Translations under genes and position numbers: made by a program
The notes under the pieces: generated by a model
What the model saw: only the letters and a program-made list of their open reading frames with translations
Told to the model about the DNA's origin: nothing
Database searches by the model: none
Shown here: positions 33,001 through 45,600 of the stretch, piece by piece
Numbering within the stretch: position 1 is the stretch's first letter
Layout: each line of letters begins with the position of its first letter
Assembly (NCBI GenBank): GCA_015847255.1
Contig: JADLZK010007296.1
Span: 1 to 64,000 of the forward strand
Direction: 5' to 3'
From: Hyparrhenia diplandra
Lineage: Eukaryota; Streptophyta; Magnoliopsida; Poales; Poaceae
DNA: 64,000 nucleotides

Positions 33001-35476
33001 ATGTACCTTTTCATTACGATCAAACAAGACACCAGAGTTCTGAAATACGTAGCTCATATGTGGTAATAACTTGAGGCCTCAGCCCTCAAGAACAAATGTA
33101 CACATAGAAACATGATAAGGCAAGGCAGACAGCCATTAATTGTTCTAGACTAGAGGCAATTGTGCTCTCATGCTTTAAGAAATAGAAAACTTCAAAGGAA
33201 TACTAGCTCAGCTAAACTTTTTTAAAGATATCATTGTGTCTGACTTTGAAGTGATTATACTGTCTACAGCACTATCAAGAAACTGCAAAGAAGCATTTAC
33301 TTTAAAACAAAACTTGATCGGCAGGGGGTAAGACATCCCCCGAGCATTTCATTAAGAAGAAGACTTTGTTATGTAGGTCAAGAAAATCCCCGAACCCCTG
33401 CCCCATCCATACACAGCAGCACCGTAGCCCAAGTGAGAACGACCACGACCGGGGCTGGACCTTATACCTGTGCTTAGGTGTGGGGCTGATGAGCTGAAAT
33501 TCACTCTCAGAGGGAGTCAAACCCAGACCTGAGGAGTGCTACTCGTGCCACCTAACCAACTCAGCTAGATGCCCTTTCGCACTTTAAAAAACAGAAAGCA
33601 TCTCTGTTTTAGTGTACTTTACAAATTACAATCCTGTACAGATTAGTATTCCCATATCCATGATTGTACAACATACTACACCTAGAATGAACTGTACCCC
33701 TTTTGTCAGTACATGCCAAGATAATCAGTGGCATATTTCCTTATATCGGTTTTTTTTTTAGTATATTTCCTCTATATCGGTTACTCAAGCTGATCAGTCA
33801 AAAATTGACATTGGAAGCGAGAGCTGCACCTTATAAAGGAGATGCGCCACTTGCCATTGTCAGAAGAAAAAAAAAAAAAACTTGCTATAGGTATTGATAT
33901 TGGTAATTTGCTTGATGATGACAACCGGACATTAGTGAATGTGTTGGCAGAGCAGTTGATGATTAATTGTTTACTCGAGACTGTACTTCTTGTTTGCGAT
34001 ACTTACTGTGTCAAGCTTATCAAGTTTGCCTGTGAAAAATTTAGTCCCAGAGACAAATCGTGAGCTCACCAGCAGCAAAAGTGTGGTGATGCTAAAGACG
34101 ATTGCTTCATATGGTTCTTATCTGGTGAGAAACAATTTTACTTAAGTAGTCAAGTGGTGTGGGTTGAGCTACAAGTAATCAGCATACATAGTTTGCATTA
34201 AAAAAAAGCATACACAGTTCAGTTAAACCTGAAAGGTTCAGCAAATGAAAAAATTGCAGGGATGGCCACGTGAAGACCAGACCAAGTTACAGTGGAGCTG
34301 ATAACGAACAAGCACCAATTGGCTATAGTTCTGAAAACATCCAACTATAGCTGGGTCCAGGTCTGTATGACTAATGTTGGTTCATGCAATTTTTAGTCAC
34401 CTTTTGGATTTCTTTGATTGTTACTGGATCAATACGCCTTCCTAGTAATGGATGACTGGTGTTCATCAGTGATAGGCCAAATTATAAGTCATTCTGGTTT
34501 TCTAGCTGTATAACTTTATCTATGCACTAGATAAAATACAGGATGACTTATAATTTGGAATAGGAGTACATGGGAGTGGGCCGGGCGAGTTTGTGCTTGC
34601 CAGGAGGAAGTACAAGAAGGAAAAAAGGACACAAGAAGGCACCAATCGACTGAACAGGAAAGGAGCCATTCCCTTTTAGGATTCTTCTTTGACCTCTAGA
34701 ACTCTTCATCCTCCTCTGAATTTCTCTCATGTATTTCTATTATCTATATCAACCTCCCTCTAATAGTTATGTACTTTCCCTGTAGCCTCGACTCGAGCTT
34801 CCTGCCACCTGCCAGTTAGCCCGTTACAACATCTATTGCTTGGGTTTTTGTTTTTCTTTGAACTAGATGGCACGAGACGGTGCCTGTTTCTGTTGATAGA
34901 GAAGAAGGTACAGCCGTTCTTGGTTTTGCTTCTAATGGAGTTGGATGCTAACTGCTAACACATGGTCCTAACTATGATTAACCATATTAAATACCTGGCA
35001 CTAGTTATTTTCTGATTAACATACTAGAAAGTTAAAGTAAATAAACACTAAGCTTCAATTCTGCAAGTACGAAATAACACCGAATCAACGAAAATCCTCC
35101 TCGTTTCACCAGTATACATACCACAATAGATACCACCATCCATATATGAACCAAAATTATAAAATCTCGACCATTCTCTAGTAACCAACACAGAAAGCAC
35201 AACTAAACAACACATGAAACAGGAGATGAAGGCGCTAAACTAAACAGGAGATGGAGCGCGCGTATTTACCCATGAACGAAGGACTTCCGCCACCTCGGAC
35301 GTGGAGAAGGATTCAAACAGGGTGGTGACGAGGCGGACCTTGTGGTCGGACTCCGATAGCCCGACCTCGGCCTCCTCGGGGAAGTATATCGGCCAGCGTT
35401 TAACAAGTTTTTTGAAGGTGTCGTAGTCCATAGTACGCCCTTGGGGCTGGTGACCCTTCATTCTGTCGGCGTACAT
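27029..35476 (-). CDS. MCM8: Minichromosome maintenance helicase MCM8 (frame-disrupted in this sequence)
   Basis: MCM8 acts with MCM9 in homologous-recombination repair and meiosis. Exons in transcription order: 35476-35270, 33039-33007, 32943-32806, 32711-32618, 32528-32306, 32223-32058, 31500-31258, 30863-30768, 30679-30526, 30359-30289, 30180-30064, 29505-29376, 28815-28764, 28679-28524, 28423-28249, 27798-27628, 27319-27170, 27049-27029. They would give about 799 aa, a normal MCM8 length. Visible motifs are a zinc finger (CMKC...C-x4-C), Walker A GDPGLGKSQ, Walker B CCIDEFDKM, an arginine finger in LLSRFDLVFIL, and a winged-helix C-terminus ending YQVVTAPY. Four indels break the frame: near 32180, at 30624-30628, near 30100 and at 28525-28528. 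The intron after exon 5 is read as GC-AG. The first ATG is uncertain. Confidence 0.85.
28916..29310 (+). mobile_element. 5'-truncated LINE in an MCM8 intron
   Basis: On the plus strand the frame from about 28918 encodes FDNWWRKVDKAASGDL, then VWWHRNDCVFNGASPS and HWWSLAGANG. This is the C-terminal zinc-binding region of plant L1-type reverse transcriptases. A stop, a short 3' UTR with TAATACGCAGCTCTCCTGCG and an A-run follow. It is antisense to MCM8 and lies wholly in the intron between 29376 and 28815. No clear target duplication was found. Confidence 0.8.
33299..33589 (-). mobile_element. tRNA-derived SINE in MCM8 intron 1
   Basis: The target duplication ACTTTAAAA lies at 33299-33307 and 33581-33589. 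The insert on the minus strand begins with CTAGCTGAGTTGGTTAGGTG (A box) and GGGTTTGACTCCC (B box), continues about 200 bp, and has a LINE-like tail CTTCTTAATGAAATGCTCGG. It is in the same orientation as MCM8. Confidence 0.8.
33733..33782. mobile_element. Ultra-short retroposition scar in MCM8 intron 1
   Basis: ATATTTCCTTATATCGGTT (33733-33751) and ATATTTCCTCTATATCGGTT (33763-33782) flank a T-run followed by AGT. The copies differ by one inserted base. Same type as at 15622 and 17858. Confidence 0.55.
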
Positions 35477-35561
35477 GTCACCGCCTCACCGGAAATCTCA
35501 GAGGCCAGAAGCCTCGCCTCTCCGGCGAGTCGTCGCGGGCGGGGGCGGAGACTTGCGGTTG

Positions 35562-35640
35562 GGGGCAGGGGCAGGGGCGGGGGCGGGGGCAGGGCCGCGG
35601 GGCGGGCGGGCAGGGGCAGGGGCAGGGGCAAAATTCCCCC
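35562..35640 (+). repeat. G-rich GGGGCA/GGGGGC tract upstream of MCM8
   Basis: Many runs of four or five G's separated by C or CA form a tract of about 80 bp on the plus strand (C-rich on the MCM8 coding strand), 90-160 bp before the proposed MCM8 start. It easily satisfies the G-quadruplex pattern. It is probably promoter or leader sequence. Confidence 0.7.
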
Positions 35641-36242
35641 CAGGGGTTTTGCGCGGTGGCCGTGGGAAAAAGTGAAAAACGCCGGAGAAAGGAGAGAGTG
35701 TTCAAGGCGCGGCGCCTCGATGTGAGTGACAGACAGGTGGGCCCCAATGCTGAGTCTGGCACACACCGACAGAACACCAAAACCCTACATGGGCCACAAT
35801 GCTCCGATCATTCGGGCCGCCGTGCCCAAATGCCGTCACTTGTCCAGAGTCCAGACAAGCATGTTTAATCTGCCCATACAAAAAGCGGGCTTAATCTAGC
35901 CCAGACAAAGTAGTTTTGATTTGGCCCACGTTTATTCTCGTGTGAGTGATGTATTGATGTGCTTTCTGTGTCGCCAAAAAAGAAGGAAAAAGTCACTTTT
36001 TTCCTCCCCTAATTTGTGTGAAAATCTGTTTTTTCTCCCTTTATAGCAAAATCAGGACCTCCTTCAAATTTTCAAACTATATGTTTTATCTCTGTGGAGC
36101 CGTTTTGAAGGCGGTTTTTCCCAATGAGTGGGACATGGGGACGGTGTGCTTCAATCTTAATTCCTATTTCACGAGCTCCATGTGTTATTTTTTGACCTTT
36201 TCGTTTTATCTCTCGACTCTTCTCCCTGTCCACAGTAAACAA

Positions 36243-36328
36243 GGGGGAACTCGAGGCTACTCATCTTGTGTCATTCTCAAAAAAAAAAAAAAAAAAAAAA
36301 AAAAAATTCACGGGGGAACTCGAGGCTA
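36243..36328 (+). mobile_element. Short retroposition scar with 27-A tail and 17-bp duplication
   Basis: GGGGGAACTCGAGGCTA occurs at 36243-36259 and 36312-36328. The 52 bp between are CTCATCTTGTGTCATTCTC, about 27 A's and TTCAC. The CATTCTC-A(n) junction resembles the tail of the SINEs in this window. Confidence 0.65.
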
Positions 36329-38359
36329 TCCACCCTCCGGCGTCGAATTCACGGGGTCCTCTCCACCTCCGTCGGCGACACCGAAGGGTGGGCGACCGAC
36401 GGATTCGGTGGCAGGTGTACATACCCCACTATTCTAGGCTTCGTCTAGGTAGGTCAGGGTTAGTTTTATTCATGTTGTTAGTGTTGCGTGGATCCCATTT
36501 ACTCTGTCGCTTCGTCTCCGGTGAGCGACGTCTTGGATGCGAGGATGAAGTTGTTGAGCTGAGCCTCGGCAACACCATCTCCGACATCCATGACAGCTTT
36601 CCCGTCTTGGCAACCGATGATAGTCGGAGGTGCTTTCCTGGTGATAGCGGCACGGCGGTGGCGATGATGTCTCCATGGAATAAGGTTCGAGCTCTTCCCC
36701 GCCTCGACGGCGTCCTGCTACGACGCCGACAACGAGCTTGTGCTTTTGGGTGCGGGAAGGTGGATTACTTTCGTATCCTGGTGATGTGCTCTATGTCTGC
36801 GTTACTGGTTTTTCCAGTGATGCTGGACTACAGGTCTCGTTGCAAGCAGTTTCGGCGATGATGAGATCCTCTCCCTCTTCCTTTCTCTGTTGTTTGGCGG
36901 TCGATATTCGTTCAAAGTTCATGATGCGTGCTGGTAGCAGGTCGAGATGCTGGTTCTTGTGACGGATCCAAGGTTTGGAGCCATTGGCGAAGGAGGAAGG
37001 TGGACTGCGGATGGCCACGACGTTCCTCGTCGGCGACCAGAAGCTTCGAGGTGCTCCTCGATATATGGGATTCTTCAATGTGCTTTCTTCTTCCAAATCT
37101 CTAGGGGTGTATTGTTTCTATGCTTAGTATAATCCCCTTTGCAAAAAGGGGAAACAAGTTTTTGAGCTATTTTGTATACTAAGAGGATAGAATGAATCGA
37201 TTTTGGTGGAGTAGCTCCTAAAAACATGCTCTCACAAGTAGTGGGTGGAAGAGTAACTTCTTAGAACGTGCTCCTACATGAGATTGTGTGAGAGTATATT
37301 TTAAGAGCTCGACCTAAAGAAAATATGTTGTGGCACACCTATATGATCCACGAGAAATTGAGACCCAGGCACAAGTAGATTTCATCCCTAGGTCGTGATA
37401 AAATGTCTAATTAGTTTCCAATAAAAATGATGTCTATTTACAACCAGGCACAATATGTACTACGTGTTCGGAGATAGGAAAACGAAACTGAGACCTTTCA
37501 TGGTACACCGGGTGTTTAGATACCTGAAAATTGTCATTGTAGCGAACTAAAAAGCACTGTAGCATTTTTCGTTTGTTTGTGGTAATAATATCCTACCATG
37601 GGGGTAACTAGGCTCAAAAGAATTGTCTTTTGATAATGCACATCTAAACTGTGCAATTAGTTATTTTTCCCCATTTTTTTTTATTTACCTACATTGCATA
37701 CTCGTGTATGGGATAATGCGTCTTTTGATATGTTTAATGCTTTGATATGATTAGAATCTTGAAAATTCTGAAGAAAGGTTGGAGAAGTAGACACGCCCAT
37801 TATATGGTCCACGAGCTCATAGAAATTGCGTCATGTCAATCTCCCCTTGCATATTATAAGCTGCGTCACAAACCATGTTGAGAAGAGCATGACGTAATGA
37901 GCTCCCACTCTTCCTCGACAAGGAAGAGTCTCCCATGGCTTGCAAAGTAAGCAACCACTCTCCTAATAAAATGATGGATGGTCTATTTCCACGTCGATGT
38001 ACTCGTTTCTAGTAAACCTGCCAAGAAAGTTATTTAGAGGTTGAAAATAATTTCCTTCGGTTCAAGGTATGTTTAAACGGAGAGTAATTTGACAAAAAAA
38101 AAAAGGAATCAGATTAGTAGCCAAATTATTGTTTATGTGATTTCAGTACAAATAATTGAACATCTCTCATTTGCAAATATACTCCTTATATGAAAACATA
38201 TAGCTATTCCTAATATCATAAGCTGCAGGGGTGGATCCAAAACTTTATCCATTGTTGTCATTGAGCTATAATATTAATAAACGTTAGGATATTTTGTTGT
38301 AATACATTGATATTATAGTGGTACTTGTACAAGGCTATTGATGTCACATGACATCAATA

Positions 38360-38600
38360 GTTATTGAATATAGAGATGATGTGACAAGTCAATACATATA
38401 TGGAGAGATGATGTCGGCTAGTCAAATATGGAGATATGACATCAAACGTTAAGCTACATATTTAACAAACGAGTTTAATGAAGGATTAGAGATGATGTCC
38501 GCCAGTCAAATATGGAGATATGACCAAATTATTTAACAAAAGTTTAATGAAGGATTAGAGATGATGTGTGTTGTGACAAATATGGAGAAAGATGATATCC
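38360..38600. repeat. Diverged direct repeats
   Basis: Three to four copies of a unit of about 70-90 bp containing GAGATGATGT, AGTCAAATATGGAGATATGA and TTTAATGAAGGATTAGAG, with internal deletions. Its function is unknown. Confidence 0.55.
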
Positions 38601-39472
38601 GCCCGCCTAAAGAAAAGTCACTTTAGGTGTCCTACAAACAAATTCCCCAAGAGAAAAAATATTTTTCTAGTGGTTAGGCCAATTTGGTATTTCACAAAAA
38701 TGATCTTGTTTCTAGGGACAAAAATATAATTCCAAATTAGGCTGCGACTTTGAGTGTTTTACAATGCGATGATCTGATTGACAAAAGATTATCGTCACCA
38801 CGAATGGCTGAAAAAAATAGATTTTGCTCATAATTTCCTTTTAAACTGTTATGTTTCCCTTTATTTCGTAATCAGCATTTTGTGCTGAAAATCTTTTGAT
38901 AGTTAAGAACTGTAAAAAAAATGAATGATGTGTTCAACATCCATAAATACTAGTACTACTGTTAATTAAATTCTCCACTAGTGCATTAGTATCAGGCATC
39001 AACTACAACGACTATCTTGATCCGACGCATAAAGTTTCAACCAACCTATGAAACAGCACAGTTCAGGCCAATCAGGAGGCAATCACCTTCCTAAAGTACC
39101 CAATCGTGGCGCAGACAGTGAATCGAAACAAGCTATCCAGCACGAGCAACACGCCAGCCACCCCACAAACCCAAACCCAGTGTACGCTACCACAAAAGTC
39201 GAAACAACCCAGCCCCCTGCCGAAGCCGAGTAGAGCTGCGGAGCCGGTTCAGACGGCCAGCCAGACCAACTGAGGTGAACGGACCACGGACGCGCCGCCC
39301 CTCACAGTATGGCGGTGGAGCCGAATCAACGCCCAAACAACCCCGGAACCGCCGAAACTCGCGCATTTTGCACCAAAACCCCCGGAATCGCATAAAAATC
39401 TCGCGATTTTGCCCCGATCGCGGAGAAACCAAAACAAACTGGGGAGTAAAGCAAACCCCCGCACGCCTCCCG

Positions 39473-39479
39473 TATATAT
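39473..39479 (+). promoter_or_regulatory. Probable TATA box of the HECT ligase gene
   Basis: TATATAT in CCTCCCGTATATATCCACG lies 150 bp before the proposed start codon at 39623. Confidence 0.45.
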
Positions 39480-39622
39480 CCACGCGTCCCCAAATTGGGG
39501 ACCCGATCGACCGACCGATCGATCGGTTGCCCCCGTGCCGTGCCAAAAAGCGGTCAGGGAGCGCGCTGGCGTCCGTCATCGGCGACGGCTCTGGGGCTGC
39601 GACGGCGAGCGGGAGCGCGCCG

Positions 39623-42600
39623 ATGGATCGCTGCCGGAAGCGGCCCGACTCCGACCCCGAGGGCTGCAGCGAGCCCGAGCCCCCGCCGATAAGCGCCCGT
39701 GCACGGCGGAACCCTCGACTTCCGCCGCCGCCGCCGTCGCTCCTCCGCCCCCGCGCGCCAGGCTGAGCAGGGCGGCTCGGATATGGACACCTCGTCGTCC
39801 GGCCACCCCGTCGATGCTGATGCTGATGTCGACGCGGATGACGGGGGCGGTGATGGCGATGGCGACGGGGATGGGGATGAAGATGGAGATGGGGGTCGTC
39901 GTGCGAGTCGGATGGGGATGGGAGCCCGAGGCCGCGCGGCAGCGGGAGCGGGAAGTTCCAGCGGATGGTGGACGCGGTGGCAGACGAGGGCGCGGCGCAG
40001 GACGCGGTGGTGGCGGCGCTCATGGAGCTCTGCGAGGAGTTGTCGTTCTGCGCGGAGGACGCCGGAGGCTACTTCCCCACGGAGGCAGCCGCACGGGCGC
40101 TGGTACGGCGGGCCGGCGGCGGCGGAGGCGGCGGCGGCGATGGCACGTCGGCTAACCCGGACGTGATTCTGCTGTCCGTGCGCGCCATCACGTACCTCTG
40201 CGACGCCATGCCGCGCGCAGGGGACGCCGTCGTCCGCCACGGCCTCCTCCCCGTGCTCTGCTCCCGGCTGCTAGCCATCGAGTACCTCGATGTAGCTGAG
40301 CAGGTAACCCAAAACATCGTACGGCCTGATCGGGCGATCACATTTACCTTGAGGCGCTTTATCCGAACCCTTCTGTTGCGTATGTAGTGCTTGCAAGCTT
40401 TTGAGAAGATATCACGGCGGCAGCCTACCCAGTGCTTGCAGGCGGGCATGATCAACGCTGTCCTGACATACATTGACTTCTTCGCTGCAAGTATCCAGGT
40501 TATAATCTTAAATAAATTACCTCTGAAACTGAGAATTGATCAATTGAGTATGTTTGCTAATTTGATGCCCACTTCTGTGGTTCAGAGGGTTGCAGTGTCA
40601 GCTGTGGCAAATGCCTGCAAAAAGGTCCCGGCAGATTGCTCCCAGTTTGTTCTGGATTCGGTCCCAACTCTGTGTAATCTTTTGCAATCTGAGGACAAAA
40701 TGGTACTGTTCTTCCCCCATCTAACTGAGATCATTTTGGCATGTAAAGACTGCTCTTCTTTTGTTTCTAATTGTTGTCAATTTCCAGATAGTGGAGAAGG
40801 TCGCAGCTTGCTTAATAAGCATTGTGGACTCCTTTAGCAGTTCAGTTGATCTTGTCGACCAGCTCTGTCACCAGGGTGTTATAGAGAAGGTCCTACCTTC
40901 AATCCACACTGGTGGACTCACGGCCCTTAGCCCATCGACCTGCAGTGTATGTTTGCTCTACAACTTCTTGTATGTGTTCGATATGTGTTCAGGGAGCTGA
41001 CTATTGTGTCTCGTGGTTGCAGAACCTGATTGGGCTTCTTGCTAAGCTAGCATGTACTTCACTTGTGGCAGTGAAGTCTCTATTTGAGCTCGGTGTTAGT
41101 AGCACAATAAAGGGGATTTTGGTCACTTCAGACATCTCCCATGGCATGCCATACTTGCCTCTTGAAAAACAAAACAATCAGGTTGGCCTTTTCACATCTT
41201 TACTTCCAGCCAAGTAGTAGTAGATGCACATAGCAGATGTGTTCTGTTGCTCGCTGCTAACAATAATTTTTTTTTCTAGCTTTCATGATGTATACTTTTC
41301 CTTTTAAGCAAAGGATCATGTCCCTTGACTCATGTGCATTCTGCAGTTTTTTTCCATGTGACATTGATTTACTAGTATGGTTACATGAGCAAATGAAGTT
41401 TGGTGAAATGAAGATAATGTCAGAGGTTTTCCTAGTAGTTATGCCAGAGTGCATGCCAACGCTGTGTATTTCGCATGCCATATTTTTAGAGCACAAACTA
41501 CATTTACAACTTCCTACAGTTTCACCAAATGGTTCGAGAAAACAATTTCACCAAATGCATTGCTTCTCTTATTAATTTCCTCTTTTTATTTAGTCTGCTC
41601 ACAATTTATTTGAAAATGGACATTTTTTTCTAGTACTCAGCTTTTCCACTTGATATACAACGCAGGTATACCAGATCGTTTCTATTGTACAATATATATT
41701 TTCCCAGGATTATAAATTTTAAGCAAAAATAATAGAAAAGAAGAAATGAGTATAGAAATCCTAGAAAGTTGCTGTTTTGTTGGAACATCCCTGCTGGCAG
41801 TTTTGGGCCCTGAAACTTTGAAATTCTGCCTCTTCCTACTCAACTGTTGGAATAGTATCTTTACTGATTGAGCTGATTGTGGCATCATGTCATTGTAAAT
41901 GGGTAACTACAGGTGTTCTGTCCTTTTCACCTACTGCGTCCTTGGATTACCCTTTCTGTGCAATTATCATTCTTAAAGTGTGGACTCTGATATTTTTACC
42001 AAGATTTTGATAATCTAACATTGTAATTTTTAGGTGAATGAAGCTCTGAAACTAGCAAACCAGTTGATTCCTTCAGCAGCAAGGGACGTTGAAGACACCC
42101 AGATCATACTAGCAAAAGAAAAAATAATTACGGATGAACCAAGGTTCTTGTGTCAATTCTCTAGGGATATTCTTCCTGTCTTGATCAAGGTATCATAGCA
42201 CTACAAACTTTCTCATAAGTCATAACAATGTTTGTGTTATGAAATATGGAAGTGAGCTTACTGTACAACCTGTGCAGGCGGTGAACTCTGGTGCCAATTC
42301 ATACATTTGCTATGGCTGTGCTTCAATTGTTAACAATATTTGTTACTTCAGTAAACCAGAAATACTTCAAGAATTGCTCAAGGAAACAAACATAGCAAGG
42401 TATAAAATAACCTGTGAAAGGATTGCATTATTACATTTCTTGAATGCAGTCATTGGCAAATAATTCCAAAATTGTTGATTCTGATTGGACATGTTTTTTT
42501 TATTACCTGTGGCAGCTTCTTGGCTGGTTTATTGTCTAGAAAGGATCATCATGTGTTGACCTCGTCACTAAAGATAATCGAGATTCTCATGCAAAAGCTT

Positions 42601-45600
42601 CCTGATGCGTACCTTGGCTTCTTTATCAAGGAAGGTGTTGTCAATGCAGTTGAGGCGCTTCTTAATCAAGAGGATTGCTCCAAATCCACTCATATGCCTG
42701 ATGACATGCAACAACCAGAGACTCAACCTGTCATACGAAATAAGACTACATGTTTCTGCTATGCATTTGATGCCCGTAGATCTGAAGCTGCCGAAAAAAA
42801 GGACCTGTAGGATTGGGAAGGACAGTCTTTTTACTTTTGCCAGGCATTTGAAAACAACCTACTTTACTAAGGATGTGGTAAGTTCTGAGATGGGGTTAAC
42901 TGAGATTTTGCAGAAACTCAAAACTTGCTGTGCGGTTTTGAATGAGACCACAGACAAGTCATCAGAACAATGCAATCTTCAAAACGAAGAATACTTATCG
43001 ACCATTTTAAGTGAGGTGATGATGGAGCTTCATGGGGGAGAAACAATGACAACCTTTGAATTCCTTGAGAGTGGATTGGTCAAATCTTTATCAAATTACC
43101 TCTCAAATGGTAAGTACCTCCAGGTGGACAATACGAATTGCAGTTCTGACCATTTTTTGGCTGTGATGAAAAGATTTCAGTCATTTGCTCGGATGTCTTT
43201 CTCAAGAATGGGCCAAGGTTGGGGTGACATGCTCTTGACACTTTTAGTAAGGAAGCTGCAGAATGCTCTTACATCCCTTGACAACTTTCCAGTTATAATG
43301 AGCCACAACTATAAGCCAAGGAGCAGTATTTCTGATATACCTATGAGGCACTCGACAATTACTCCATGTATCAGAGTAAGATTCAAGAAAGATGAAGATG
43401 AAACTAACTTATCAAGCTATGATAGTGCTGTGAATGTGGAAATATCGTCATCCTTGCATACCATTGAAGAATTTTTATGGCCCAAAGTTAGTATAGATGT
43501 CAATAGTCAGAAGGCTGAATCACCGCCTAGTGGCACTGCTTTGGAAAGCAAATATGCTGATGATGACTCTCAGGAACGAGATTCCACGGCTAGTCAGAAG
43601 GCTGATTCACCATCAGAGGTATCATTCTACCCTTTTTTTTGACACCTCTCATCTAGATACAGCTGTAGCACCTGTTCGTACACAGACACACACCTCTACA
43701 CCACACACACGCACACCTCACACACACCACCTGTATACAACCAGACCTACAACTATACACAGATACCAAGACGCGTCCTTTGAGAGATCACTAGAGTCAT
43801 CGAGGCTCCGGCGATGGGCACGTCGCAGTCCCATTGTGGCTCCACGCGTTGAGAGGCTCATCTGAAATTATTATGGGAATAAATCCCGGTGAGAACACTA
43901 GTGTCTAACCTGAGGTTCGAACGCTGGTGGGCAGCGTGCTCACCTTCAACGCTTGCCAGCCGAGCTATTGCTCGTTCTCTACCCTTGCTATTAATACTTT
44001 ATGAAGTGTGACTAATTGGTATATTTCTTAAATATATGATTTTTTTTTTCTTGAGCGATGTGGGAGCGCTGTGTCTTCATTAAGAAACGAGAGAGAAAAA
44101 AACATGGGAGAGGGTATAGAACCTACTCCCAGAAACACACATCGGTTGCAGACTTGTCCCCCAAAATACAAATGACCATGATCTAGAAACTCAAAACTAA
44201 TCTGTGGGAGCAATGAGCAGCTCCTGGAGAGCAGAAGCACCTACACAGCACCAAAGGCTGCTCTCAGTACTCACCTCCTGTAAAACCACCTGCACATTTG
44301 GGCTTACACCCCTCAAACACACATGGATTTCGAGTCTTCCATATCTCCCGAGCAACCAATTTGTGTTTCTGGCACTGCTCTTCTAGATATTCTTGAACTC
44401 CATGATCATTTTCATGAATTTACATGTTTCTTAGGTTTCTATTCCAATTTTAGAGGCTGTTATAATTAAACAGAGAGGATAGAAGGACCCTTGTTCCGTA
44501 TGTGGTTCGTATGCTGGTAGTTAAATGGAATGTATTAGTTCATTGTCTGCAGCCAGCTCTTATGTAGGTTATAATAATTTTGAAATTAAACAGAGAGAAT
44601 AGAAGTTCCTTTGTGCTGGAAATGGTTTTGTAGTATGTTGATTGTTCGATGGAATGAATTCACACCTAATTGATTTATAACCGCTTAGAAGTGCATATCA
44701 AGAGAAGTGAGCAATGTATATTTCTTACAAAGCATTCAAAGTATTTTGATAGCAATTTTTGCAGGGCCTGGCTTGTGAAAATCAGAATCCACCTGTAGAA
44801 ACATGTCTAAAGCAAGGAACTTCATCTTCTGGTGAGCATGTCTAAAGTGTCTTTTTGCATGCCATATTTTCCTCTCTGTGACCTGAAAACTCTTATAAAT
44901 GTGCAACTGCAGGTCAAGCAGAAAGAAATACAACCATCTTGAGTGATTACACCGTACAAAAAAAATTGGTATTTAGCTTAAATGGGAAAGAGCTTGACCG
45001 ATCTGTTACTCTGTATCAGTCAATCCTGCAGGATCAGATCAATGCAGGGTCTGACATAATTCTGGACATGCAGTTTTGGCGCAGTGTACATGACATAACT
45101 TTCAGAGCTGCTAACCCAGAAGCAAATAGAACAGCTGTTAACCTAGAAGCAAATGATTCCCCTAGACATTCCTCTACTGCAGTGTCATTAATAAATGAGA
45201 ATACAACTGGGTTTTCATGGCAGATGCTCCCATTCTTTTCTAGTATGTTGCTTGGTAAACTTCCTTGCAAACTTGACAGATCAGGTCCTTCGTATGACAT
45301 ATTGTTTATGTTACACATTTTAGAGGGATTAAACAGGTATTCCTTTCACCTCGTGTCTGATGAGAGAAACCGCTCTTTCGCCCATGGAAGGACAACTAAC
45401 CTCGATGATCTGAAAGCTGAAGTTTTCTCGATTCCTCAGCAAGAGTTCGTCAGTGCCAAATTGACAGATAAATTGGAGCAACAAATGCATGATCCATTAG
45501 TTTCAAGGTCTTTCTGCCTGCCTTTATGGTGCACCGAACTGATGTCTGCATGCCCTTTCTTATTTTCATTTGAGGCGAGATGGAAGTATTTCCAGCTGAC

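Larger units (their letters stand above)
35870..39470. other. Repeat-rich spacer between divergent MCM8 and the HECT ligase
   Basis: No gene is supported in 3.6 kb. It contains a short retroposition scar at 36243-36328, a GC-richer segment at 36330-37130 with only domainless open frames, and repeated ATGATGT...CAAATATGGAGATATGA blocks at 38360-38600. The rest is AT-rich. Confidence 0.45.

Noticed and set aside
33545..33580. tRNA gene-like sequence with A and B boxes on the minus strand
   Set aside because: It is the head of a SINE with a target duplication and about 200 bp of extra body. No cloverleaf acceptor end is visible.
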